A stretch of DNA of 64,000 bases from an uncultured Oscillospiraceae bacterium (GTDB taxonomy: Bacteria; Bacillota; Clostridia; Oscillospirales; Acutalibacteraceae). Location: assembly GCA_900555015.1 (NCBI GenBank), contig USJL01000008.1:1-64000 (forward strand). The letters run 5' to 3'. The translations under genes were made by a program, and so were the position numbers. Of this stretch, positions 16,880 through 26,046 are shown piece after piece; the first letter of the stretch is position 1; the number at the start of each line of letters is the position of its first letter. A model generated the notes under the pieces. It saw only the letters and a list, made by a program, of their open reading frames with translations. It did not search any database and was not told where the DNA came from.

Positions 16880-16906
16880 TTGACTTTTGCATAATAATAA
16901 TATAAT
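16880..16906 (+). promoter_or_regulatory. Probable sigma-A promoter for rnj-rplI-dnaB
   Basis: TTGACT is followed after 15 bp by TATAAT. The spacing is short, and the TA-rich run offers alternative -10 positions one to three bases away. Confidence 0.5.
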
Positions 16907-16959
16907 ATATATTTACTTTTATTGTTCGGAAAAAATAATTAATTAAGGAGATAAATTTA

Positions 16960-18735
16960 ATGGCAAAACAGAATAACCAGCGTGATAAGGTTGCTGACGG
17001 AAAACGGAATTCCAAAAAGCGCTACTATACTTATCGCAAGGTAAATAAAAGGCAAGCTTTAAAGGCTCCCCAGGAAGTAGAGTCTGTTAAAGTTTCATTT
17101 TTGGGCGGTATGAACGAAATCGGAAAAAATATGACCGTTTATGAGTATAAAAACGATATGTTTATTGTTGATTGCGGTCTTGCTTTTCCGGGTGCAGAAT
17201 TACCCGGCGTAGATTTGGTTATACCGGATTTTACTTATATTGAGGATAATATCAGCAAAATCAGAGGCTTGATAGTTACTCACGGTCATGAGGACCATAT
17301 CGGCGGTATTGCGTACCTTTTGAAAAAATATAATATTCCGATTTATGCTACAAAACTCACCATTGGATTAATTAAGGGTAAATTACAAGAGCACAATTTA
17401 CTTTCGGGAGCAAAACTTGTTGAAGTAAATCCCAGAGATAATATTACATTAGGCTCTTTTAATATTGAACTTATTCACGTTAATCATTCAATTCCCGATG
17501 CAGTTGGATTGGCAATAAGATGTCCTGCCGGTGTTATTATTCACACAGGAGACTTTAAGATTGATACAACCCCTGTTGACGGTGATATGATTGATTTAAA
17601 CAGATTTGCAGACTACGGTAAAAAAGGTGTTCTTGCCCTGTTTCAGGATTCTACAAACGCTGAACGTCCGGGTTACACCATGAGTGAACGAACGGTTGGA
17701 GAATCATTTGAAAATTTATTCAGAAAAGCCGGCAAAAGAAGAATTGTTGTTGCAACGTTTGCTTCAAACATTCACAGAGTTCAGCAAATTATTGATGTTG
17801 CAAAACAGTTAAAAAGAAAAGTTGCCGTTCTTGGCAGAAGCCTTGAAAACCTTGTTCAGGTTGGAGAAGAATTAGGTTATTTAAATGTTCCCAAAAACCT
17901 ATTAATAAAAATTGAAGAAATCAACAGCTACCCGGATGATAAGCTTGTTATTATAACAACAGGTTCTCAAGGTGAACCAATGAGCGCATTAACAAAAATG
18001 GCTTTTGGTGAGCATAGAAAAGTAAGTGTTACACCAAATGATTATGTAATCATTTCAGCTACCCCTATTCCGGGTAATGAAAAAATGGTGGGAAATGTTG
18101 TTAATGAGCTTATGAAGCGTGGAATCGAAGTTATTTACGAAAAAATGTACGAAGTTCATGTTTCAGGTCATGCTTGTCAAGAAGAATTAAAATTAATGAT
18201 GGGAATCGTTAAGCCTAAATATTTTATTCCTGTTCACGGTGAACAGAAGCATTTGCAAAAGCACGCAATGCTTGCTGAAGCTATGGGAATCAAGAAAAAA
18301 GATATTTATATTGGCAGTATAGGAAAAAGCATTGAGATAAGTGAAAACGGTATTAAGGAGCTTGCAGATGTTCCAAGCGGTGAAGTTTATGTTGACGGAT
18401 TGGGCGTAGGTGATGTTGGAAATATCGTTCTTAACGATAGAAAAAGATTATCTGAAGACGGCTTAATTATTGTTGTTGCAACAATAGATACGGCTTCAGG
18501 TGCTGTTATCAGCGGCCCGGATATCGTAAGTCGTGGCTTTGTTTATGTTCGTGAAAGCGAGGAATTAATGAATTCAGCCCGTGATTTGGCGTGTCATGTT
18601 ATTGATGAAACATACGACAGCAGATACCATGATTGGAATTCAGTTAAAACAAAATTGCGTGATGAATTATCGCATTTAATGTATGAAAAAACGAAACGCA
18701 CTCCTATGGTTCTTCCGATATTAATGGAAATTTAA
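16960..18735 (+). CDS. rnj: Ribonuclease J
   Basis: A 591-residue metallo-beta-lactamase/beta-CASP ribonuclease with endonuclease and 5'-to-3' exonuclease activity, central to mRNA decay and rRNA maturation in Firmicutes. The metal site is H108-G-H110-E-D112-H113, with later ligands in NHSIPDAVGLAI and HTGDFK. ITTGSQGEPMSAL and VHVSGHA mark the beta-CASP part. A basic N-terminal extension of about 40 residues precedes the catalytic fold and may bind RNA. AAGGAG lies before the ATG. rplI and dnaB follow closely, so the three are probably co-transcribed. Confidence 0.95.
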   Translation: MAKQNNQRDKVADGKRNSKKRYYTYRKVNKRQALKAPQEVESVKVSFLGGMNEIGKNMTVYEYKNDMFIVDCGLAFPGAELPGVDLVIPDFTYIEDNISKIRGLIVTHGHEDHIGGIAYLLKKYNIPIYATKLTIGLIKGKLQEHNLLSGAKLVEVNPRDNITLGSFNIELIHVNHSIPDAVGLAIRCPAGVIIHTGDFKIDTTPVDGDMIDLNRFADYGKKGVLALFQDSTNAERPGYTMSERTVGESFENLFRKAGKRRIVVATFASNIHRVQQIIDVAKQLKRKVAVLGRSLENLVQVGEELGYLNVPKNLLIKIEEINSYPDDKLVIITTGSQGEPMSALTKMAFGEHRKVSVTPNDYVIISATPIPGNEKMVGNVVNELMKRGIEVIYEKMYEVHVSGHACQEELKLMMGIVKPKYFIPVHGEQKHLQKHAMLAEAMGIKKKDIYIGSIGKSIEISENGIKELADVPSGEVYVDGLGVGDVGNIVLNDRKRLSEDGLIIVVATIDTASGAVISGPDIVSRGFVYVRESEELMNSARDLACHVIDETYDSRYHDWNSVKTKLRDELSHLMYEKTKRTPMVLPILMEI

Positions 18736-18757
18736 CTTTAATTGAAAGGTGATAAAT

Positions 18758-19201
18758 ATGAAAGTTATTTTAAAACAGGATGTTAAGGCTCTTGGCAAAA
18801 AAGGTGAGCTTGTTAATGCGTCAGACGGATACGCACGAAATTTTCTTATTCCGAAAGGATTGGCAACTGAAGCCAATTCTTCGGCAATGAATGATTTTAA
18901 TAATAAAGAATCAGCAAAAAAATTTCATAAAGCAGAAGAAATTAAAGCAGCCAAAGAAGACGCTGCAAAAATTGAGGGTAAAACATTTAAACTCTCTGCA
19001 AAAGCAGGTGCAAACGGAAAATTGTTTGGCTCTGTAACCTCTAAAGATATTTCTGAACAAATAAAAAAAGACTTAAATTTAGATATTGATAAAAGAAAAA
19101 TCAATATTAAAGATATTAAGCAGTTTGGTACTTATGAAGCAGAGGTTAAAATTTATCAAGGCATAAGTGCTAAAATTTTTGTTCAGGTAAATGAAGCGTA
19201 A
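18758..19201 (+). CDS. rplI: 50S ribosomal protein L9
   Basis: A 147-residue L9 with the conserved N-terminal RNA-binding motif ([16 protein letters not shown], then [13 protein letters not shown]), a central helix and the C-terminal domain from about residue 75. The ATG at 18758 follows AAAGGTGA; the in-frame GTG nine bases earlier lies inside that site. Placement before dnaB is the common Firmicute order. Confidence 0.96.
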   Translation: MKVILKQDVKALGKKGELVNASDGYARNFLIPKGLATEANSSAMNDFNNKESAKKFHKAEEIKAAKEDAAKIEGKTFKLSAKAGANGKLFGSVTSKDISEQIKKDLNLDIDKRKINIKDIKQFGTYEAEVKIYQGISAKIFVQVNEA

Positions 19202-19225
19202 TTTTTTAGATAGACGGTGATTGTT

Positions 19226-20596
19226 ATGGCAGATGTAAACAGTTCAAATTCAATAACTCTTCCTTACAGTTTAGAAGCTGAACAGGCTGTTTTAGGCAGC
19301 GTTCTTATTGACCCCGATTGTATGGAAGATGTTGTAAATATTATTAAACAAGAGTATTTTTATCTGCCTCAGCATCGTGTAATTTTTTCTTCAATGATGT
19401 CTATGTATTCCGGCTCTAAAGCTAAAATTGACCCGGTAGTAATTGCTGACGTTCTTGCGAAAGAAGGTCAATATGATGTTTCCGGCGGCAGAGAATATCT
19501 TGTTGCCTTAAGAGACAGTGTTCCGTCAACGGCAAACGTTGAAACCTACGCTAAAATCGTTGAAGAACAATATTTTTTACGTTCTTTAATTGTTACTTCC
19601 CAAGAAATTATTGAATCTGCATCCGGCGGCGGTGTAGATGCAAGCTTACTTCTTGATTCTGCCGAGCAAAAAATTTACGATATTCGACAGGGTAGAGATG
19701 TAAGCGGTCCAAAAAAAGTTTCCGACGTTATCATAAATGGTGTGTATGATAGACTTTATAAATTAACAGGGGAAGATAAAGAACAGTTTAAAGCAATTCC
19801 GTCAGGTTTCGGAATGCTTGATAAATACATAACCGGTTTAAATAAATCAGACTTTATTTTAATCGGTGCCCGTCCTGCAATGGGTAAAACTTCTTTTGCG
19901 TTAAACCTTGCTCAAAACGTTACAATGATGGCTAAAAAGAAATGTATATTCTTTAGTCTTGAAATGACTAAAGAGCAGCTTGCAGAAAGATTGCTTGCCG
20001 CAAGAGCAGGTGTTCCAAGTCAAAAACTCAGAACAGGCGAGCTTTCTGATGATGAGTGGGTTCGTTTGGGAAACGCTGCCGGCGATTATGATAAAGTTGA
20101 GTTGTATCTTGACGATACTGCCTCCATTACCGTTCCTGAAATAAAATCAAGAGTTCGCAGACTGAAAAATGTTGATATTATCATTATTGACTATTTAGGA
20201 TTAATTCAGTCTGCAACAAGAAAAGAAAACAGGGTTCAGGAAGTTTCGGAAATTACCAGGAACTTAAAAATGCTTGCAAAAGATTTAAACATACCTGTTG
20301 TTTGCTGTGCACAGCTCTCCCGTGGTACAGAAGGCAGAGGAAAAAGTCATAAACCACAGCTTTCAGACCTTCGTGAATCTGGTTCCATTGAACAGGATGC
20401 CGATATTGTTATGTTCCTTTACCGTGAGGATTACTATAGAAATGAAGTGGATGAAGATAAACAGGATGAAATTGACGCAAATTTAACAGAGCTCATTGTT
20501 GCTAAAAACAGGCACGGTGCAGTAGGTACAATCGAAATGACATTTGATAAAGAATTTACAAGATTCAAGAGCATTGAAAAGAAATATGAAGAATAA
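19226..20596 (+). CDS. dnaB: Replicative DNA helicase DnaB
   Basis: A 456-residue hexameric helicase that unwinds DNA at the fork. The N-terminal domain (LPYSLEAEQAVLGSVLID) is followed by the RecA-like motor with Walker A GARPAMGKTSF, IIIDYLGLIQ as Walker B and SDLRESGSIEQDAD as H4. There is no intein. The ATG at 19226 is used, since GGTGA lies five bases before it; the ORF also opens with an in-frame GTG within that site. tilS begins 11 bases before its stop. Confidence 0.96.
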   Translation: MADVNSSNSITLPYSLEAEQAVLGSVLIDPDCMEDVVNIIKQEYFYLPQHRVIFSSMMSMYSGSKAKIDPVVIADVLAKEGQYDVSGGREYLVALRDSVPSTANVETYAKIVEEQYFLRSLIVTSQEIIESASGGGVDASLLLDSAEQKIYDIRQGRDVSGPKKVSDVIINGVYDRLYKLTGEDKEQFKAIPSGFGMLDKYITGLNKSDFILIGARPAMGKTSFALNLAQNVTMMAKKKCIFFSLEMTKEQLAERLLAARAGVPSQKLRTGELSDDEWVRLGNAAGDYDKVELYLDDTASITVPEIKSRVRRLKNVDIIIIDYLGLIQSATRKENRVQEVSEITRNLKMLAKDLNIPVVCCAQLSRGTEGRGKSHKPQLSDLRESGSIEQDADIVMFLYREDYYRNEVDEDKQDEIDANLTELIVAKNRHGAVGTIEMTFDKEFTRFKSIEKKYEE

Positions 20597-21902
20597 AATT
20601 AATGAATTTGTAAATAAACACAATCTTATTGAAGATAACGATTGTATTTTAATTGCTTTTTCCGGCGGCGCTGATTCTGTTTTTCTTTCCGAATATCTTT
20701 TAAGCATAAGGGATGAAAAAAAACTTACTTTAAAAATTGCCCACGTCGAACATGGCATAAGAGGCGATGATAGTCTGCACGACTGTGAATTTTCAAAAAA
20801 ATTTGCAAAACGTAATAAAATAGAGTTTTTTGAATTGCATATCAACGCTGTTGAAGAAGCCAAAAAAGCAGGTTTAGGTGTTGAAGAATACAGCAGAATT
20901 AAAAGATATGAATTTTTTAATACTATTTGTTGCGATAAAATTGCCACAGCACATAATTTAACAGATAATGTTGAAACTTTTTTATTTCGATGTGCACGTG
21001 GAACATCTTTAAACGGTTTGTGCTCTATTCCGATAAAAAGAGGAAAAATTATAAGACCTTTACTTTGTATTTCATCATCGGAAATCAGAAATTTTTTAAA
21101 CGATAATGATTTAGATTACTGTATTGATAATACAAATAGCAATAACGATTATTCAAGAAACAGAATAAGAAATTCCGTTTTACCTGAATTTCAAAAAATT
21201 AATTCTGAATATGAAAAAAATATTGCCCGTTTAATTAATTCTTTAAATGAAGATAGTTCTTTTATCAATGCTCAGGTTGAAAACGCCTATCTAAGCGTCA
21301 AAAATAAACATGGCGTTGATATAAATAAAATCACTCACCTTGATTTATCCGTTCAAAAGCGAATTTTAATTAAATTTGCTTCTGAAAACGATATTAATTT
21401 AGATGAATTTCATTTAAATTTATTAATAAATTTGTTGTATAACAATGGAAAATGCCAATTAAAAGGCGATACATTTGCAATTTCATCTGCCGGCTTTTTA
21501 AGAATTATTGATTTTAATTGCAATAATAATGATTTGTCACAATTAATTGTTAACAAAACGGTGTTGCCTTTTAACGAATTTTTAAATAAATGTGAATTGT
21601 TAAATAAAAAGTTTGATTTTTATTGCGACTGTGATAAAATAAGTGGAAAAGTTTTTGTAAGATACAGAAAAAGCGGTGATTACATTACTCCTGCTAAAAG
21701 AAATTGCAAAAAAACTTTAAAAAAACTATATAATGAATATCATATACCTGTTGAACAACGAAACAAAATACCTGTTATATGCGATGATATCGGTGTTATA
21801 GGCATCTATGGCTATTGCGTTGATGCTCGTGTTGCCTGTGATAATTCAACTCGTGATATATTGTTATTGGAAATTCCCGGTTTTACGGAGGAAAATATTT
21901 GA
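20586..21902 (+). CDS. tilS: tRNA(Ile)-lysidine synthase
   Basis: A 438-residue enzyme that converts C34 of the CAU-anticodon tRNA-Ile to lysidine so that it reads AUA. The PP-loop is AFSGGADS at residues 24-31; HVEHGIRGDDS and TAHNLTDNVETFLFRCARGTS follow, with a TilS C-terminal domain (VRYRKSGDYITP). The ATG at 20586 overlaps dnaB by 11 bases. The ribosome binding site is weak, so expression may rely on coupling. ftsH follows directly, without the hpt gene that often sits between them. Confidence 0.93.
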   Translation: MKNKINEFVNKHNLIEDNDCILIAFSGGADSVFLSEYLLSIRDEKKLTLKIAHVEHGIRGDDSLHDCEFSKKFAKRNKIEFFELHINAVEEAKKAGLGVEEYSRIKRYEFFNTICCDKIATAHNLTDNVETFLFRCARGTSLNGLCSIPIKRGKIIRPLLCISSSEIRNFLNDNDLDYCIDNTNSNNDYSRNRIRNSVLPEFQKINSEYEKNIARLINSLNEDSSFINAQVENAYLSVKNKHGVDINKITHLDLSVQKRILIKFASENDINLDEFHLNLLINLLYNNGKCQLKGDTFAISSAGFLRIIDFNCNNNDLSQLIVNKTVLPFNEFLNKCELLNKKFDFYCDCDKISGKVFVRYRKSGDYITPAKRNCKKTLKKLYNEYHIPVEQRNKIPVICDDIGVIGIYGYCVDARVACDNSTRDILLLEIPGFTEENI

Positions 21903-23926
21903 TGAAAAATATAGCTAAAAATTGGAAAACAATAGTAATTTATTTGTTAATTCCTATTGTGCTTGTCAGTTTTGCATTCTATTTTGCAAGCATACAAAAT
22001 AAAACAGAATTAACATACAGTCAAGTAGTTAATTTGTTTAAAACTGACCAGGTTACAGAGTATAATTTGGATTTAACATCAGGCTCTCTTACTTACAAAA
22101 CCAAAGATAAACCTGATGAAACTCAAAAATATTCCGTTCCAAGCGTTACTTATTTTGTTGATGACATTAGAGACAGCGTAAATGAGTATAATGACGAAAA
22201 CCCTGATAATCAAATTTCGTATAATTACACAGCAAGCAGTTCAAAAAGTTGGATTTTAAGTTTATTGCCTACTTTGTTGCTTGTAGTTATTATTTCAATA
22301 TTGTCGTATTATTTCATTAAAAAAATGGGCGACACCATGAGCAGTGAAAGCAACAGAACACTTGGCTTCGGAAAGATTAAAGCTAAAACACTTGAAGATG
22401 CTTCTGCTAAAGGTATAACTTTCAAAGATGTTGCCGGATGTGATGAAGAAAAATCCGAATTAGAAGAACTTGTTGAATTTTTGAAAAATCCTAAAAAATT
22501 TACCGAATTAGGCGCACGTATTCCTAAAGGCGTTCTTCTTGTGGGGCCTCCGGGTACAGGTAAAACACTTCTTGCAAAAGCAGTTGCAGGTGAAGCCGGT
22601 GCTCCGTTTCTATCAATTTCGGGTTCCGACTTTGTTGAAATGTACGTTGGCGTAGGTGCTTCCCGTGTAAGAGATCTTTTTTCCCAGGCTATTAAAAAAA
22701 GCCCTGCTATTGTTTTTATTGATGAAATTGATGCAGTCGGCAGACATAGAGGTGCAGGTACAGGCGGCGGAAATGATGAAAGAGAACAAACGCTTAACCA
22801 ATTGCTTGTTGAAATGGACGGATTTGGCACAAACAGCGGTGTAATTGTTATTGCCGCTACTAACAGACCGGATGTACTTGACCCGGCTCTTTTACGTCCC
22901 GGCAGATTTGACCGACAAATTACCGTTAACAGACCTGACGCACAGGGAAGGGAAGATATATTAAAAGTACACTCAAGAAATAAACCTCTTGCACCGGATG
23001 TTAATCTTAAAGAAATTGCAAAAGATACAATGGGATTTACTGGTGCCGATCTTGAAAATCTTATGAATGAAGCAGCATTGCTTGCCGCTAAAAGGCATAA
23101 GAAAGCAATTTCAAACGCAGAAATTGTTGATGCTACATCAAGAGTTGAAATGGGCGTTGAAAAGAAATCACACAAATATTCCGAAAGGTCATTAAAACTT
23201 ACCGCTTATCATGAAGCCGGTCATGCCGTAACTTCATATTATGTTGAAGGTCATGACCCTGTTAAGGAAATCTCCATTGTTCCACGCGGTATGGGTGCCG
23301 GCGGTTATACTTGGTATACTCCTCAAGAAGAAAATTATAATTCTAAACAAGAAATGCTTAATGATTTAAATTCTCTTCTTGGCGGACGTGTTGCCGAAGC
23401 ATTGGCTCTTAAAGATATTTCAACAGGTGCTTCAAATGATTTGCAGCGTGCGTCAAAAATTTGTCGCGATATGGTTGCAAAATACGGCATGAGCGACAGT
23501 GTTGGCCCTGTAGTTTACAGTGATGAAAATGACGAAGTATTTTTAGGTAAAGATTACGGTCATGTAAATAACTACAGTGAGGCAACTTCTGCTAAAATTG
23601 ACGCCGAAATTGAAAAAATGATGCGTAAAGCTTATGCAGATACAGAAAACATTCTTAAAGAGCACTATGATAAACTTGTTCTTATTGCCGAAACACTTAT
23701 TAAGAATGAAAAAATTTCAGGCGAAGAATTTGAATCTTTAATGAAAACAGGCTTATTGCCGGTTAAAGATGAAGCAGTTGTTGATGAAGTTATAACTTCA
23801 AATACAGAAGAAATCAACAATGTTGAAGAAACATCTGAAAATAGTGAAAATCCATCTTCTGAAATTGAATCAGAAGAAAACAAAAGCAGTGTTTCTAACG
23901 AAACAAATAATGATGATTTATCTTAA
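21902..23926 (+). CDS. ftsH: ATP-dependent zinc metalloprotease FtsH
   Basis: A membrane-bound AAA+ protease of 674 residues that degrades misfolded membrane and regulatory proteins. Two membrane helices (about 11-30 and 118-139) flank an extracytoplasmic loop. Walker A is GPPGTGKT near 215, Walker [11 protein letters not shown], the second region of homology [18 protein letters not shown], and the zinc site HEAGH near 437. The last 45 residues are acidic and Ser/Asn-rich. The start is the ATG overlapping the tilS stop (TGATG), though an in-frame TTG three bases earlier is also well placed after GGAGG. Confidence 0.95.
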   Translation: MKNIAKNWKTIVIYLLIPIVLVSFAFYFASIQNKTELTYSQVVNLFKTDQVTEYNLDLTSGSLTYKTKDKPDETQKYSVPSVTYFVDDIRDSVNEYNDENPDNQISYNYTASSSKSWILSLLPTLLLVVIISILSYYFIKKMGDTMSSESNRTLGFGKIKAKTLEDASAKGITFKDVAGCDEEKSELEELVEFLKNPKKFTELGARIPKGVLLVGPPGTGKTLLAKAVAGEAGAPFLSISGSDFVEMYVGVGASRVRDLFSQAIKKSPAIVFIDEIDAVGRHRGAGTGGGNDEREQTLNQLLVEMDGFGTNSGVIVIAATNRPDVLDPALLRPGRFDRQITVNRPDAQGREDILKVHSRNKPLAPDVNLKEIAKDTMGFTGADLENLMNEAALLAAKRHKKAISNAEIVDATSRVEMGVEKKSHKYSERSLKLTAYHEAGHAVTSYYVEGHDPVKEISIVPRGMGAGGYTWYTPQEENYNSKQEMLNDLNSLLGGRVAEALALKDISTGASNDLQRASKICRDMVAKYGMSDSVGPVVYSDENDEVFLGKDYGHVNNYSEATSAKIDAEIEKMMRKAYADTENILKEHYDKLVLIAETLIKNEKISGEEFESLMKTGLLPVKDEAVVDEVITSNTEEINNVEETSENSENPSSEIESEENKSSVSNETNNDDLS

Positions 23927-23940
23927 AATGAATAGATTAG

Positions 23941-23966
23941 AGGAGCAGTTTTTACTGCTCCTTTTT
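23941..23966 (+). terminator. Terminator after ftsH
   Basis: AGGAGCAGT-TTTT-ACTGCTCCT is followed by TTTT. It ends the rnj-to-ftsH gene run. Confidence 0.9.
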
Positions 23967-23995
23967 CATTATATTGTAACAATTATTACAAAATC

Positions 23996-24023
23996 TTGAC
24001 AAAACTACAATATATTGTATAAT
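23996..24023 (+). promoter_or_regulatory. Sigma-A promoter for the topoisomerase pair
   Basis: TTGACA, a 16-bp spacer and TATAAT lie 32 bp before the ATG. Confidence 0.85.
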
Positions 24024-24055
24024 ATTAAGCTGTATAAATTTATTTGGAGGGTAAA

Positions 24056-26032
24056 ATGGCAAGTAAAAAGCAATACGGCAACGAAAGCATTAAGTCATTA
24101 AAAGGTGCAGACCGTGTAAGAAAAAGACCTGCCGTAATCTTCGGTTCGGACGGTATTGAGGGATGCGAACATTCTATATTTGAAATTATGTCTAACTCTA
24201 TTGATGAAGCAAGAGAAGGACGAGGAAATAAAATTGTTGTAACAAAATTTGAAGACGGCTCTGTTGAAGTGCAAGACTTTGGTGCAGGTATACCCGTTGA
24301 TTATAACCAAGCGGAAAAAGAAGAAAACTGGAAGCTTCTTTTTTGCGAAATGTACGCAGGCGGCAAATATGACAATGGTGCCGATAATTATGAGTTTTCT
24401 TTGGGTTTAAACGGTCTTGGACTTTGTGCTACTCAATATGCTTCTGAATACATGGATGCGGAAATTCACAGAGACGGATTTTGTTATAAACTTCATTTTG
24501 AACACGGAGAAAATATAGGTGGACTTGATAAACAGCCTTACGATAAGAAAGATACAGGCTCGAGAATTAAATGGAAACCTGATTTAAAAGTTTTTACAGA
24601 TATTAATGTTCCTATTGAGTATTTTAAAGAAACAATAAAAAGACAGGCAATAGTTAATGACGGCGTTCTTTTTATTCTTAAAAATCAGGTCGGTTCACGA
24701 TTTGAAACGTTTGAATATCACTATAAAAACGGTATTAAAGATTATGTTGAAGAACTTGCCGGTGATACCGCATTTACAACTCCCCAATATTGGGAATGTG
24801 AACGTATAGGCAGAGACCGTGAAGATTTAAAGGATTATAAATTAAAAATTAAAGCGGCATTATGCTTTTCACAAAAAACACAAATTAAAGAATTTTATCA
24901 TAACTCAAGTTTTCTTGAACACGGCGGTTCACCGGATAAAGCATTTAAAAGTGCTTTTGTTAATGAAATTAATGCTTATCTTAAAGCAAATAATAAATAT
25001 AATAAAACAGACAGTCAGATTAATGTTCAAGACGTAGAAGATATTTTAATTCTTGTAATTTCTTCGTTTTCAACACAAACTTCCTATGAGAACCAGACCA
25101 AAAAGGCTATTACAAATAAGTTCATTCAAGAAGCAATGACAGAATTTTTCAGAAAACAGTTAGAAGTTTATTTTATTGAAAATAAAATGGAGGCAGATAA
25201 AATTGCCGACCAGGTTATTATCAATATGCGCAGCAGAATTAAAGCAGAAAACACAAGAAAAACTTTAAAGAAAACTCTGCAAACAAAAATGGATATGACA
25301 AACAGAGTACAAAAGTTTGTAGATTGCCGTTCAAAAGACGTTAACGAAAGAGAAATCTTTATTGTTGAGGGTGATTCCGCATTAGGTGCATGTAAACAAG
25401 CAAGAGATGCAAATTTCCAAGCAATTATGCCTATAAGAGGTAAAATTTTAAACTGTTTGAAATGCGAATACGATAAAATATTTAAAAGCGAAATTATTAC
25501 CGATTTAATTAAGGTTCTTGGTTGCGGTGTAGAGGTTCGCTCAAAGGCTGCAAAAGATTTATCTGCCTTTGATATGAATAATTTAAGATGGAACAAAATT
25601 CTTATTTGTACCGATGCCGATGTTGACGGATTTCAAATCAGAACGCTTGTTTTAACAATGATTTACCGTTTAATGCCAAAACTTATTGAAGAGGGAAAGG
25701 TTTTCATTGATGAATCTCCTCTTTATGAAGTCACCTGCAAAGACCAAACTTATTTTGCTTATAACGAAATAGAGATGGATAAAATCAAAAATGAAATAGG
25801 TAATCAAAAGTACACCGTTCAGCGTTCAAAAGGTCTTGGTGAAAACGAAGCTGAAATGATGGCTTTAACAACAATGAATCCTGCTACAAGAAGATTAATT
25901 AAAGTTACTCCCGATGAAGCAGAAAAAACATCTCAAATGTTTGATTTGTTACTTGGTGATAATTTAGACGGCAGAAAGCAATATATTACTGATTTCGGCC
26001 ATTTGTATATTGATGCCGCAGATGTAAGTTAA
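24056..26032 (+). CDS. Type IIA topoisomerase B subunit, divergent ParE/GyrB-like
   Basis: A 658-residue ATPase/TOPRIM subunit. The GHKL ATP site has E43 and N47 in EIMSNSIDEA, VQDFGAGIP, and a second glycine loop SLGLNGLGLCATQ in place of the usual GGLHGVG. The TOPRIM domain has EGDSALGACKQARD where gyrase has EGDSAGGSAK, then TDADVDGFQIRTL and QRSKGLGE. These are consistent departures from GyrB and ParE, so this is a separate subfamily of the kind seen in Clostridia. It probably pairs with the next gene to decatenate DNA. The ATG at 24056 follows GGAGG by five bases. Confidence 0.85.
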   Translation: MASKKQYGNESIKSLKGADRVRKRPAVIFGSDGIEGCEHSIFEIMSNSIDEAREGRGNKIVVTKFEDGSVEVQDFGAGIPVDYNQAEKEENWKLLFCEMYAGGKYDNGADNYEFSLGLNGLGLCATQYASEYMDAEIHRDGFCYKLHFEHGENIGGLDKQPYDKKDTGSRIKWKPDLKVFTDINVPIEYFKETIKRQAIVNDGVLFILKNQVGSRFETFEYHYKNGIKDYVEELAGDTAFTTPQYWECERIGRDREDLKDYKLKIKAALCFSQKTQIKEFYHNSSFLEHGGSPDKAFKSAFVNEINAYLKANNKYNKTDSQINVQDVEDILILVISSFSTQTSYENQTKKAITNKFIQEAMTEFFRKQLEVYFIENKMEADKIADQVIINMRSRIKAENTRKTLKKTLQTKMDMTNRVQKFVDCRSKDVNEREIFIVEGDSALGACKQARDANFQAIMPIRGKILNCLKCEYDKIFKSEIITDLIKVLGCGVEVRSKAAKDLSAFDMNNLRWNKILICTDADVDGFQIRTLVLTMIYRLMPKLIEEGKVFIDESPLYEVTCKDQTYFAYNEIEMDKIKNEIGNQKYTVQRSKGLGENEAEMMALTTMNPATRRLIKVTPDEAEKTSQMFDLLLGDNLDGRKQYITDFGHLYIDAADVS

Positions 26033-26046
26033 GGAGGTTTATAAAA

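Noticed and set aside
22309-23175. Minus-strand 288-residue open frame
   Set aside because: It lies wholly inside ftsH in the opposite strand, is Ser-rich low-complexity translation, and lacks a ribosome binding site; ftsH is certain.
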